Shown: positions 27,022-35,912 of the stretch, one piece after another
Layout: every line of letters starts with the position of its first letter
How positions within the stretch are numbered: position 1 is the first letter of the stretch
Source: Mycolicibacillus trivialis
Lineage (GTDB): Bacteria; Actinomycetota; Actinomycetes; Mycobacteriales; Mycobacteriaceae
Direction: 5' to 3'
NCBI RefSeq assembly: GCF_002102395.1
Contig: NZ_LQPZ01000017.1
Coordinates: forward strand, 186,001 to 250,000
Length of the DNA stretch: 64,000 bases
Notes under the pieces: model-generated
Databases searched by the model: none
What the model was told of the DNA's origin: nothing
What the model saw: the letters and a program-made list of their open reading frames with translations, nothing else
Position numbers and translations under genes: made by a program

Positions 27022-28148
27022 TGATGACCGCCGATGCCGAACCACAGATCCGCAAGGGGCTGGTCGGGGTCGTGGCCGACACCACCGCGATCTCCAAGGT
27101 GGTCGCCGAGACCAACTCGTTGACCTATCGCGGGTATCCGGTTCAGGATCTGGCCGCGCACTGCAGCTTTGAGCAGGTGGCTTACCTGCTGTGGCACGGC
27201 GAGTTGCCCACCGACGCCCAGTTGGCGCTGTTCTGCCAGCGGGAGCGGGCCAGTCGCCGGGTGGACCGTTCGATGCTGTCGCTGCTGGCCAAGCTGCCGG
27301 ACACCTGCCATCCGATGGATGTGGTGCGCACCGCGATCAGCTATCTCGGCGCCGAAGACCCCGAGGAGGACGACGGCTCGGAGTCGGCGAACTTCGCCAA
27401 GGCGTTGCGGATGTTCGCGGTGCTGCCCACCATCGTGGCCACCGACCTGCGCCGGCGGCGGGGTCTGGAGCCGATCGCCCCGCACAGTCAACTCGGCTAC
27501 GCGGAGAACTTTCTGAACATGTGCTTCGGGTCGGTCCCGGACCCGGTGATCGTCGCCGCCTTCGAGCAGTCGATGATCCTCTACGCCGAACACGGCTTCA
27601 ACGCCTCCACGTTCGCCGCCCGGGTGGTCACCTCGACGCTGTCCGACACCTACAGTGCGGTGACCGCCGCGATCGGCGCGCTCAAGGGTTCGTTGCACGG
27701 CGGTGCCAACGAAGCCGTCATGCACGACATGCTCGAGATCGGTGACGCGTCCCGGGCCGCGGAGTGGTTGCGCGGCAAGCTGGATCGCACGGAGAAGGTG
27801 ATGGGCTTCGGTCACCGGGTCTACAAGCGCGGTGACTCGCGGGTGCCGACGATGAAGCAGGCCCTGATCCGGGTGGCGGGTGCTCGCGACGGGCAGCGGT
27901 GGCTGGACATCTACACCGTGTTGGAGACCGCGATGGCCGAGTCGACCGGGATCAAACCGAACCTGGACTTCCCGACCGGGCCGGCCTACTACCTGATGGG
28001 ATTCGACATCCCGATGTTCACACCGCTGTTCGTGATGAGCCGGATCACCGGATGGACGGCGCATATCATGGAGCAGGCCACGTCCAACGCGTTGATCCGG
28101 CCGCTGAGCGCCTACTCGGGGCGCCCGCAGCGCGCCGTCGGGGTCTGA
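27018..28148 (+). CDS. prpC: 2-methylcitrate synthase
   Basis: PrpC condenses propionyl-CoA with oxaloacetate. The 376-residue protein is a type II-like citrate synthase with HGELPTD near the start, GSLHGGANEAVMHDM (active-site His), GFGHRVYKRGDSR (second His) and PNLDFPTGPAYYLMGFD (catalytic Asp). GAAGGA at 27007-27012 is its ribosome site, and two further in-frame ATGs follow the first. It ends 9 bp before the convergent desaturase gene. Confidence 0.96.
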   Translation: MMMTADAEPQIRKGLVGVVADTTAISKVVAETNSLTYRGYPVQDLAAHCSFEQVAYLLWHGELPTDAQLALFCQRERASRRVDRSMLSLLAKLPDTCHPMDVVRTAISYLGAEDPEEDDGSESANFAKALRMFAVLPTIVATDLRRRRGLEPIAPHSQLGYAENFLNMCFGSVPDPVIVAAFEQSMILYAEHGFNASTFAARVVTSTLSDTYSAVTAAIGALKGSLHGGANEAVMHDMLEIGDASRAAEWLRGKLDRTEKVMGFGHRVYKRGDSRVPTMKQALIRVAGARDGQRWLDIYTVLETAMAESTGIKPNLDFPTGPAYYLMGFDIPMFTPLFVMSRITGWTAHIMEQATSNALIRPLSAYSGRPQRAVGV

Positions 28149-28157
28149 CGCGCGGCG

Positions 28158-29132
28158 TCAGTTCCGGCTGCCGGCCGCGGCTTTCGCGTCGCGGTCGGCC
28201 TTGGCGGCCTGACGCGCCAGCAGGTGGGCACGACGCTCCTCGAAGCGCACCACATCCTGCTCGAGTTTCTCGACGAACTGGCCGAGCTCGTTGCGGATCT
28301 GGTCGCCGCGGGCGGAAAGGTCGGTGCGCTCGAAGACCTTCCAGGTCCGCAGTACCGGCATGACCACCTCGTCGAGGTGCTGGCGCAGGTCGTAGATGCC
28401 GTGCTTGACCATCAGCACGCCGTTGCGGCGCCAGTTGGGCATCCCGCGCCCGGGCATGTCGAAGTCCTGTATCACCCGGTTGATCGCGTCCATGGTCTGA
28501 TCGGGCGCCAGGTCGAAGGCCGAACCGGTCAGATCCCGGTAGAACACCGCGTGCAGGTTCTCGTCCTGGGCGATCCGGCGGAGCATGCGGTCGGCGATCG
28601 GGTCGTTGCAGACCCGGCCGGTTTGCCGGTGGCTGACCCGGGTGGCGACCTCCTGCAGGGTGACGTAGGCCGACTGGATCAGCACGCCGCTGAAGTCCTC
28701 GGGGGCGTGGACACCGCGGGCGACGTGCGCCATCCGCGCCTTCTCCAACTCCACCGGGTCGACCCCGCGGGTGACCACCAGGTAGTCGCGCATGGCGATG
28801 CTGTGCCGGTTCTCCTCGGCCGTCCAACGGCCGATCCAGGTGCTCCAGGCGCCGTCGTGGGAGAAGTTCTCCGAGATGTAGCGGTGGTAGGACGGCAGGT
28901 TGTCCTCGGTGAGCAGGTTCACCACCATCGCGACTTTGGCGACCTCGGAGAGTTCCGACTGCTCCTCGGACCAGTCGGTGCCGCCGAGCGCAGCGTAGTT
29001 GCGTCCCTCATCCCACGGCACGTAGTCGTGCGGGTTCCAGGTTTTGGCGATCGCGAGGTGCCGGTTGACGTAGTCGCCGACCACCGGTTCGAGTTCTGTC
29101 AGCAGTTCGACTTCGGAGAGTTCCTTGGCCAT
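28158..29132 (-). CDS. Acyl-[acyl-carrier-protein] desaturase (DesA1-like)
   Basis: A 324-residue soluble diiron desaturase that introduces a double bond into acyl-ACP, probably a mycolate or oleate precursor. The ferritin-like iron ligands are visible in the two motifs TAEENRHSIA (about residue 105) and QDENLHAVF (about 190). TEDNLPSYH and the C-terminal HLDEVVMPVLRTWKVFERTD match DesA1. ATG 29132 is chosen over the longer frame to 29198 because MAKELSEVELL fits the family N-terminus. Confidence 0.92.
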   Translation of the reverse strand: MAKELSEVELLTELEPVVGDYVNRHLAIAKTWNPHDYVPWDEGRNYAALGGTDWSEEQSELSEVAKVAMVVNLLTEDNLPSYHRYISENFSHDGAWSTWIGRWTAEENRHSIAMRDYLVVTRGVDPVELEKARMAHVARGVHAPEDFSGVLIQSAYVTLQEVATRVSHRQTGRVCNDPIADRMLRRIAQDENLHAVFYRDLTGSAFDLAPDQTMDAINRVIQDFDMPGRGMPNWRRNGVLMVKHGIYDLRQHLDEVVMPVLRTWKVFERTDLSARGDQIRNELGQFVEKLEQDVVRFEERRAHLLARQAAKADRDAKAAAGSRN

Positions 29133-29150
29133 CGTGCCCCCGCCTGTCAA

Positions 29151-29175
29151 GTGGGACCCGCAATATCCGTCCCAC
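29151..29175. promoter_or_regulatory. Inverted repeat in the desaturase upstream region
   Basis: GTGGGAC (29151-29157) and its exact reverse complement GTCCCAC (29169-29175) flank 11 bp, 18 bp upstream of the desaturase ATG. It could be an operator or a leader hairpin; no regulator is identified. Confidence 0.4.
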
Positions 29176-29279
29176 GATGTGTTTAGGGCCAGCGCCAACG
29201 CTACACGGCCAGCGCTTCAGGGTCACATCCGCGGAAGCGCTGCGGCGTGTTGTCAGCGGCGCAAACAGCCCCATTTTTT

Positions 29280-29293
29280 TAGAACACGTTCTA
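29280..29293 (+). promoter_or_regulatory. KstR-type operator upstream of the DUF3556 gene
   Basis: TAGAACACGTTCTA is a perfect palindrome matching TNNAACNNGTTNNA, 10 bp before the ATG at 29304, preceded by a T-rich run. Confidence 0.8.
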
Positions 29294-29303
29294 GTGTACG
29301 GCC

Positions 29304-31025
29304 ATGGGGTTTCTCAAGCCAGAATTGCCGGTCGTCGACTTCCCGACCTGGAGCAAAGGCACCCGGAGTGAGAAAATCCGCCCGATGGCGCGGCACTGGG
29401 CCGAGGTCGGATTCGGCACGCCGGTGGTGCTGCACCTGTTTTACCTGGTCAAGATCGGGCTCTACATTCTCGGCGGCTGGCTCGTCGCGCTCAGCACCGA
29501 CGGGATCGACGGCTTCACTTCCGTCGGCACCTGGTGGAGCGAACCGATCGTGTTCGAAAAAATCGTGCTGTTCACACTCCTGTTCGAGGTGATCGGGCTG
29601 GGCTGCGGGTTCGGCCCGCTGAACAACCGGTTCTTCCCGCCGATGGGGTCGATCCTGTACTGGCTGCGGCCGGGCACGATCCGGTTGCCGCCGTGGCCCG
29701 GGCGCGTCCCGCTCACCCGCGGCACCACCCGCACCCCGGTCGACGCCGCGCTGTACGGCGCGCTACTGGTGATGACCGGCTGGGCGCTGTTCTCCGACGG
29801 CACCGGACCCATCCCGCAGCTGGGCACCGAGATCGGCGTGCTGCCGGCCTGGCAGATCGTCGCGGTGCTGGCGCTGCTGGCGGTGCTGGGAATGCGCGAC
29901 AAGGTGATCTTCCTGGCCGCCCGCGGTGAGGTCTACGGCCCGCTGGCGGTGGTGTTCCTGTTCGACGGTGCCGACATCATCATCGGCGCGAAGCTGATCT
30001 TCCTGGTGATCTGGGTGGGTGCGGCCACCTCGAAGCTGAACCGGCACTTCCCGTTCGTGATCTCGACGATGATGAGCAACAACCCACTGATCCGGCCGCG
30101 GGCACTCAAACGGCGGTTTTTCCGGTCGTTCCCCGACGACCTGCGCCCGGGCCGGCCGTCGAAGCTGCTGGCCCACCTCAGCACCGCGATCGAGATGGGC
30201 GTCCCGCTGGTGCTGTTCTTCTCCCACGGCGGCTGGCCGACGGCGATCGCCGCGTTCGTCATGGTCTGCTTCCACCTGGGCATCCTGGCGGCCATCCCGA
30301 TGGGGGTACCGCTGGAGTGGAACGTCTTCATGATCTTCGGGGTGCTGGCGATCTTCGTTGCCCACCCCGGCGTCGGCCTGGGCGACCTGAACCATCCGGT
30401 GCCGGTGATCGCGCTGTTCGTCCTCAGCGCCGGCACCGTCGTGCTGGGCAACCTGTTTCCGAACAAGATCTCGTTCCTGCCCGGGATGCGGTACTACGCC
30501 GGGAACTGGGACACCAGCCTGTGGTGCCTCACCGCCGCCGCCGAGGAGAAGATCAGCCGCGGCGTCGTGGCGATCGCGAGCATGCCTGCCGCGCAGCTGG
30601 AACGGTTCTACGGCAGCAAGGAGGCCGCCCAGATCCCGATCTACATGGGGTACGCCTTCCGTGGCTTCAACACCCACGGCCGCGCCCTGTTCACCCTGGC
30701 GCACCGGGCGCTGGCCGACGTCGATGAGGACGACTACACCCTCACCGACGGCGAGCGGATCTGCTCGACGGCGGTGGGATGGAACTTCGGCGACGGCCAC
30801 ATGACCAACGAGCAGCTCATCGCGGCGCTCCAGCAGCGTTGCGGCTTCGAGCCCGGCGAAGTGCGGGTCGTCATCCTCGACGCCCAGCCGATCCACCGCC
30901 AGACCCAGCGCTACCGACTGGTCGACGCGGCCACCGGCGAGTTCGAGCGCGGGCAGGTCCGGGTGGCCGACATGGTCGACCGTCAGCCCTGGGACGACGA
31001 TCTGCCGGTGCAGGTCACCGGCTGA
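29304..31025 (+). CDS. DUF3556 domain transmembrane protein
   Basis: The 573-residue protein has about eight to ten hydrophobic segments in residues 35-400 and a soluble C-terminal part (DUF3556) with MRYYAGNWDTSLWC, IYMGYAFRGFNTHGRALF and GWNFGDGHMTNEQLIAALQQRC. The family is restricted to actinomycetes and has no assigned reaction. A KstR-type operator directly upstream places it in the sterol regulon by inference, and the repeated conserved His, Asn and Asp residues in the soluble part suggest an enzyme acting on lipids. Confidence 0.85.
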   Translation: MGFLKPELPVVDFPTWSKGTRSEKIRPMARHWAEVGFGTPVVLHLFYLVKIGLYILGGWLVALSTDGIDGFTSVGTWWSEPIVFEKIVLFTLLFEVIGLGCGFGPLNNRFFPPMGSILYWLRPGTIRLPPWPGRVPLTRGTTRTPVDAALYGALLVMTGWALFSDGTGPIPQLGTEIGVLPAWQIVAVLALLAVLGMRDKVIFLAARGEVYGPLAVVFLFDGADIIIGAKLIFLVIWVGAATSKLNRHFPFVISTMMSNNPLIRPRALKRRFFRSFPDDLRPGRPSKLLAHLSTAIEMGVPLVLFFSHGGWPTAIAAFVMVCFHLGILAAIPMGVPLEWNVFMIFGVLAIFVAHPGVGLGDLNHPVPVIALFVLSAGTVVLGNLFPNKISFLPGMRYYAGNWDTSLWCLTAAAEEKISRGVVAIASMPAAQLERFYGSKEAAQIPIYMGYAFRGFNTHGRALFTLAHRALADVDEDDYTLTDGERICSTAVGWNFGDGHMTNEQLIAALQQRCGFEPGEVRVVILDAQPIHRQTQRYRLVDAATGEFERGQVRVADMVDRQPWDDDLPVQVTG

Positions 31026-31338
31026 ACCGCGCCTGGACCTCGTCGATGTGTGCCCAGGCCCGGTCGGCGCCCGCCCATGCCCGTCGGCGCGTGCCCAGGT
31101 CCCGTCGACGCGTCGCCCAGGCCCCGTCGACGCGTCGAGATAGAAAATATGCAGCGAAAGGTCGAGAGAAGGCCTGCATAGCTTCACTCTCGCGGGCGTG
31201 GGGTCACGCAAGGGGGCGCCGACGGCAGCCTCGGCGGGCGTGGGGTGACGCAAGGGGGCGCCGACGGCAGCCTCGGCGGGCGGGTGACGAGTTAAGCGGG
31301 CCAGGGCCGGCGAGCACGCCCGCCGGCCCTCGAACCGC
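31026..31338. repeat. Intergenic tandem repeats between DUF3556 and metE
   Basis: This 313-bp gap has no gene. A 42-bp unit beginning GCGGGCGTGGGGT is present twice in full (31192-31233, 31234-31275, one difference seen) with a partial third copy at 31276. Upstream, imperfect copies of GCCCAGG...CCCGTCGACGCGTC repeat several times in 31050-31137. Between them lies an AT-richer stretch (31138-31190) with a TATGCAG/CTGCATA inverted repeat. Confidence 0.75.
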
Positions 31339-33609
31339 TCAGGCGTCGGGGCGGACCTGCTGGGCCGCGGCCACCAGGTTGGTCAGCGATGCGGTGACCT
31401 CCTCGGTGCTGCGCGTCTTCAACCCGCAGTCCGGGTTCACCCACAGCCGCTTGGCCGGAACCGCCGCCAGCGCCTCGCGCAGCGAGGTCACCATCTCGTC
31501 GGTGCTGGGCACCCGCGGGGAGTGGATGTCGTAGACGCCGGGCCCGACGCTGTTGGAGAAGCCGATCGCGTTGAGGTCCTCGAGCACCTCCATGTGCGAG
31601 CGGGCCGCCTCGATCGAGGTGACGTCGGCGTCGAGGTCGGCGATCGCACCGATGACCTCACCGAACTCCGAGTAGCACAGGTGGGTGTGGATCTGGGTGG
31701 AGTCGGCCACCCCGGAGGTCGCCAGCCGGAACGCGCCGACCGCCCACTTCAGGTAGGCGTCCTTGTCGGCGTTGCGCAGCGGCAGCAGCTCGCGCAGCGC
31801 CGGCTCGTCGACCTGGATCACCGCGATGCCGGCGTCCTGCAGGTCGACGGTCTCGTCGCGGATCGCCAGCGCCACCTGGTTGGCGGTGTCGGCCAGCGGC
31901 TGGTCGTCGCGGACGAACGACCACGCCAGGATGGTGACCGGCCCGGTCAGCATGCCCTTGACCGGCTTCTCGGTCAGCGACTGTGCGTAGGTCGCCCAGT
32001 CCACCGTCATCGGGTGCTGGCGGGTGACGTCACCGAAGAGGATCGGCGGGCGCACGCACCGGCTGCCGTAGGACTGCACCCAGCCGTTCTGCGGGGCGAA
32101 GAAGCCGTCCAGCTGCTCGGCGAAGTACTGCACCATGTCGTTGCGCTCCGGCTCGCCGTGCACCAGCACGTCCAGCCCGAGCTGCTCCTGCAGCGCGATC
32201 ACGTCGGCGATCTCGGACTTCATCCGCCGGATGTACTCGTCCTTGTCGATCTTCCCGGAGCGCAGCTCGGCGCGGGCGATGCGGATGGCCGAGGTCTGCG
32301 GGTAGGAGCCGATCGTGGTGGTCGGCAGCGGCGGCAGGTGCAGCCGGGCATCCTGGGCCTCGCGGCGGGCGGCGGCGTCGCCGCGCTGCGCGCCGGTCGA
32401 GGTGATCGACGCGATGCGGCTGCGGACCTGCTCGTTGCGCAGCCGCGGGTCGGCCTTGCGCGACGCCACCGCGGCGTTGGACGCTGCGATCTCGTCGGCC
32501 ACCGCCTCGCGACCGTCGCGCAGCGCCCGCGCCAGCGTCACCACCTCGGTGACCTTCTCGGCGCCGAACGCGAGCCAACTGCGCAGGTTGTCGTCGAGGT
32601 CGGTCTCGGCGGCCAGGGTGTAGGGCACGTGCAGGGTCGAGCACGACGTGGACACCGCGACCGTGGCGGCCGACCCGCGCAGCGTGGTCAGTGTGTCGAG
32701 CGCGGACTCCAGGTCGGTGCGCCACACGTTGCGGCCGTCGACCACCCCGGCCACCAGGGTCTTGTCGGCCAGTTCCGGAACGGCGGCGACGTCGGCGCCG
32801 GCGCCGGCCACCAGGTCCACGCCGATCGCCTCAACCGGGGTGCGGGCGAGCGCACCCAGCGCCGCGCCCGGGTCGCCGAAGTAGGTGGTGACGAACAGCC
32901 CGGGCCGCTTGGTGACCGCGCCCAGCGCGGTGTAGACCCGCTCGGCCAGCGCGGGAGCGTCGGCGCTGATGTCGGTGACCAGCACCGGCTCGTCGAACTG
33001 CACCCACTTCGCGCCGGCCTCGGCCAGGCGGCCGAGCAGGTCGGTGTAGAGCGGGATCAGCTCGTCGAGGCGCTCGATGGGGGCGGATGCGCCCTCGACG
33101 GCCTTGCTCAACAGCAGGAAGGTGATCGGGCCGATGACCACGGGGCGGGCGGGGATGCCCTGCTCCAGCGCTTCGGTCAGCTCATCGAGGACCTTGGTGG
33201 CGTCCAGGCTGAATCGGGTGTCGGGGCCGATCTCGGGAACGATGTAGTGGTAGTTGGTGTCGAACCACTTGGTCATCTCCAGCGGCTGGATCGTGTCGGT
33301 GCCGCGGGCGGCCGCGAAGTAGCGGTCCAGGGCGTCGGGGACCTCGGCGACCCGCGGCGGCAGCGCACCGAGCATCACCGCGGTGTCGAGGATCTGGTCG
33401 TAGTAGGAGAACGTGTTGACCGGTACCGAGTCCAGGCCGGCCTCGGCGAGTGCGGCCCAGGTGTCGCGGCGCAGGGTGGCGGCGACGGACTCCAGCTCCT
33501 CGCGGCTGGTGCGGCCCGCCCAGTAGCCCTCGGTGGCGCGTTTGAGCTCGCGGCGCGGACCGATGCGGGGCGATCCGGTGATGGTGGCGGTAAACGGTTG
33601 AGCGGTCAC
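31339..33609 (-). CDS. metE: Cobalamin-independent methionine synthase
   Basis: MetE transfers the methyl group of 5-methyltetrahydropteroyltri-L-glutamate to homocysteine. The 756-residue protein has the duplicated barrel architecture, with [20 protein letters not shown] at the N-terminus and the zinc ligands in [12 protein letters not shown] (His, Cys) and NPDCGLKTR (Cys) at the C-terminus. AAGGA precedes GTG 33609 by 7 nt, so that start is chosen over the GTG at 33624. A cobalamin riboswitch lies upstream, so expression should fall when B12 is available and MetH can work. Confidence 0.96.
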   Translation of the reverse strand: MTAQPFTATITGSPRIGPRRELKRATEGYWAGRTSREELESVAATLRRDTWAALAEAGLDSVPVNTFSYYDQILDTAVMLGALPPRVAEVPDALDRYFAAARGTDTIQPLEMTKWFDTNYHYIVPEIGPDTRFSLDATKVLDELTEALEQGIPARPVVIGPITFLLLSKAVEGASAPIERLDELIPLYTDLLGRLAEAGAKWVQFDEPVLVTDISADAPALAERVYTALGAVTKRPGLFVTTYFGDPGAALGALARTPVEAIGVDLVAGAGADVAAVPELADKTLVAGVVDGRNVWRTDLESALDTLTTLRGSAATVAVSTSCSTLHVPYTLAAETDLDDNLRSWLAFGAEKVTEVVTLARALRDGREAVADEIAASNAAVASRKADPRLRNEQVRSRIASITSTGAQRGDAAARREAQDARLHLPPLPTTTIGSYPQTSAIRIARAELRSGKIDKDEYIRRMKSEIADVIALQEQLGLDVLVHGEPERNDMVQYFAEQLDGFFAPQNGWVQSYGSRCVRPPILFGDVTRQHPMTVDWATYAQSLTEKPVKGMLTGPVTILAWSFVRDDQPLADTANQVALAIRDETVDLQDAGIAVIQVDEPALRELLPLRNADKDAYLKWAVGAFRLATSGVADSTQIHTHLCYSEFGEVIGAIADLDADVTSIEAARSHMEVLEDLNAIGFSNSVGPGVYDIHSPRVPSTDEMVTSLREALAAVPAKRLWVNPDCGLKTRSTEEVTASLTNLVAAAQQVRPDA

Positions 33610-33738
33610 AGATTCGTCCTTCACTAGCGGGTCTGGTTATCGCCCGACGGACGCATGGTCGATCCGGTCGGGTGCGAACTGCCGACGTAGCAGTGCAACC
33701 GGGACCGCCCGGCGCCCATTCCTCGAGGCGACAAGCCC

Positions 33739-33757
33739 CCGGGCGCGGCGCGCCCGG
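33739..33757 (-). promoter_or_regulatory. GC-rich hairpin after the riboswitch aptamer
   Basis: CCGGGCGC and GCGCCCGG form a perfect 8-bp stem with a 3-nt loop immediately after the aptamer P1 stem on the metE side. It may be part of the expression platform; it has no U-tract of an intrinsic terminator. Confidence 0.5.
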
Positions 33758-33971
33758 CACAGCAGGCAGGTCTTCGGACTCGCAGGCGCGCACCCGATGG
33801 TGCACCTACTGGCCGTCGCTTCCCGGTCGCGCCTCCGCGACCAGTGCCGATGACGGCGGTCGTTCCTGCATACCGCTGCGGGACAGTCCCGGATTCTCAC
33901 CGGGTTCCCTCTTGCGAGGCATGCGCTTCGCTCGATGTCGATGCCTGGCGGCGCCGACAAACCTGCTGCGC
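33757..33971 (-). ncRNA. Cobalamin (B12) riboswitch of metE
   Basis: On the minus strand the aptamer core GGGAACCCGGTGAGAATCCG (33889-33908) is followed by GGGACTGTCCCGCAGCGGT and ends with GAGTCCGAAGACCTGCC, all hallmarks of the cobalamin element. The closing P1 stem pairs GCGCAGCAGG (33971-33962) with CCTGCTGTGC (33766-33757), ten pairs with one G-U. It occupies most of the gap between the 34025 gene and metE. Confidence 0.93.
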
Positions 33972-34024
33972 AGCCGAGGTTACCGTCTGTCCCTGGCAAC
34001 CGCCCGGTGGGTTAAGCCCGGGGT

Positions 34025-34684
34025 TTAAGCCCCGGCGATCGCCTCGGCGATCGGGGTGTCGCCGTCGTTGAACTCGACGGTGCGCCGGATCGTGGCCGCC
34101 CCGGTGTCGGAGGCCAGCACCGCGGCGATCACCAGTGCCACGTTCTCCCGCGACACCTCGCCCTTGCCGTGTTCGGGGCCGAGCGCGATCCGCCCGGTTG
34201 CCGGCTCCAGGGTCAGCCGGCTGGGGCCCAGCACTGTCCAATCCAGGTTGGTGGCCCGCAGATGGGCGTCGGCGGCGGCCTTGGCCTCGGCGTAGTGGAA
34301 GAACGGCTCGTCGGCGGGCACACCGTGCTCGGGGCCGGCGCCGAAATAGGAGACCATCACGAACCGTCGCACCCCGGCCTGGCCGGTCGCACCGATGATC
34401 CGGATCGCCGCGTCGCGGTCCACGGCGTAGGTGCGGTCGGGGTTGCCGCCGCCGGCGCCGGCGGAGAACACCACCGCGTCGTGCCCGGCGATGAGCTCCG
34501 AGAGCGCTTCGACGTCGAGTTGCTCGATGTCACCGACCACCGGGGCCGCACCGGTCACCGCGACCTCCTCGGAGTGGTCCGGGTTGCGGAACACCGCGGT
34601 CACCTCGTCGCCGCGCTCGGTGAGGATCCGGTGCAGGTGCATGGCCACCTTGCCGTGGCCGCCGAAAACGATGATGCGTGCCAT
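34025..34684 (-). CDS. NAD(P)-binding atypical SDR (SDR_a5-like)
   Basis: The 219-residue protein starts with IIVFGGHGKVAMHLHRIL, the GGxGxxG dinucleotide motif of atypical SDRs, and has VVFSAGAGGGNP, RFVMVSYFGA and YAEAKAAADAHLR (a YxxxK-like pair). Relatives are NAD(P)H-binding epimerase or isomerase-like proteins of unknown substrate. It stands alone upstream of the metE leader, on the same strand. Confidence 0.85.
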   Translation of the reverse strand: MARIIVFGGHGKVAMHLHRILTERGDEVTAVFRNPDHSEEVAVTGAAPVVGDIEQLDVEALSELIAGHDAVVFSAGAGGGNPDRTYAVDRDAAIRIIGATGQAGVRRFVMVSYFGAGPEHGVPADEPFFHYAEAKAAADAHLRATNLDWTVLGPSRLTLEPATGRIALGPEHGKGEVSRENVALVIAAVLASDTGAATIRRTVEFNDGDTPIAEAIAGA

Positions 34685-34720
34685 GCCGCCAGGCTACCGG
34701 GGGGGCGCGCCGGTCGCGGG

Positions 34721-35728
34721 TCAGCTGACCTTGCGCATGATGGCCCGGGCCAGCCCGGTGCCGTAGCCGCCCGAGTTGCCGTCACTGCACACCAGCACGT
34801 CGACGATGACGTCGGCGTTGACCCCCAGCGCCCGGTCGCAGCCGATGGTGCCCTCCATCGGATTGCGGAAGATGATCGTGTTGATCAGGTCGCCTTCGCT
34901 GCCCGACGACTTGCCGACCGCGGTGGTCTTGCCGTCGTAGCTCGCGCCGTCGCCGTACGCCGCGGTCACCGGTTTGTACGTGCAGTCCGACATGTCGGCG
35001 TACCGGTCGTTGAAGAAGCGTTTCGCCGCGGCGGCGTCCGGAAATCGCACCGCCGCCTCGATGACGCTGGTGGAGACCTTGTCGCCGGGCCCGCGGAAGC
35101 CCTGCACCGCCATCGCCGTGAAGCCGCTGCCGGCGTAGACGGCGGCGGTCGCCGGGATGAAGTTGCCGGTGCACTCCGACGGCGTCACGGTCACCTTCGT
35201 CAGCGGCTCGGAGCCCGATTCGCCCGGGGCGGGGGTCATCGTCGTCTTCATCCGGTCGTTGATCTGCGCCGGCGACTCCAAAAGCCCGGCCAGGTCGCCG
35301 GCCGACGGACTCGACGCGCTGGTCGTCGAACTGGTGGGACTCGCGGCGTCGCTACTCGGCGGCGCCGCCTCGGCGCTGGACGGCGAGGCGGTGGTCGCGG
35401 TGTCGTCGGACCCCGAATCGTCGCGCGTCACCCCCACCACAACGAACATCAACACCAGCAAAGCGACCAGCAGGCCGGCACCGACCATCAGCAGTTGCCG
35501 GCTGTTCGACGGGGGCGCCCCACCCGGCCCGCCCAGCGGGGGCGGCCCCGACGGCCACGGCTGTCCGGGCGGCTGGTACCCCGGATGAGGTGGGTAGCCG
35601 TACTGCTGCGGCGGCGGGCCGTACGGCGGGGGCTGCCGGTAAGGGCCGGGCGGCACGCCGGGGCGTCGCCGTGGGTCGCCACCGGGGGGAAAGCCGTGCT
35701 GCGGCGGCAGGTGCGGCGGAACACTCAT
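34721..35728 (-). CDS. Sensor domain-containing protein (PknH_C-like) with Pro-rich N-terminus
   Basis: A 335-residue protein. Residues 1-75 are Pro/Gly/Tyr-rich and cytoplasmic-type, then comes a single helix (LLMVGAGLLVALLVLMFVVVGV, about 79-100), an Asp/Ser/Thr linker, and an extracellular PknH_C-type domain with paired Cys (ECTGNF, SDCTYK, IGCDRA, VLVCSDG). The domain is the sensor of the PknH kinase but here no kinase is attached. The ligand is unknown. Confidence 0.82.
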   Translation of the reverse strand: MSVPPHLPPQHGFPPGGDPRRRPGVPPGPYRQPPPYGPPPQQYGYPPHPGYQPPGQPWPSGPPPLGGPGGAPPSNSRQLLMVGAGLLVALLVLMFVVVGVTRDDSGSDDTATTASPSSAEAAPPSSDAASPTSSTTSASSPSAGDLAGLLESPAQINDRMKTTMTPAPGESGSEPLTKVTVTPSECTGNFIPATAAVYAGSGFTAMAVQGFRGPGDKVSTSVIEAAVRFPDAAAAKRFFNDRYADMSDCTYKPVTAAYGDGASYDGKTTAVGKSSGSEGDLINTIIFRNPMEGTIGCDRALGVNADVIVDVLVCSDGNSGGYGTGLARAIMRKVS

Positions 35729-35912
35729 CGGCGGGGGCCCTTCGTCGACCAGGGGTGGCGGGGAAACCCGTTGAGTTTAACGGCCGCGCGGCGGAGCCCG
35801 GCGCGCCGAATCGCCACCCCCGCGGGCGGCGCGGCAGAACACTAGCCGACAATCGGGTGGACGACGCCGTCGCCGGGACGGCTGGAGGGTCTGCGGTTCA
35901 AAGGAGAGCGCC

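Noticed and set aside
28085..28095. AACGCGTT inside prpC as a KstR site
   Set aside because: The outer fixed base of the TNNAACNNGTTNNA consensus is wrong and the site is deep in coding sequence.
30779..31534. Plus-strand frame running through the tandem repeats downstream of DUF3556
   Set aside because: It reads Arg/Pro low-complexity sequence across repeats and into the antisense of metE, with no start signal.
33739..33757. Intrinsic terminator for the metE leader
   Set aside because: The hairpin is strong but no U-tract follows it on the minus strand, so it was listed as a possible expression platform only.
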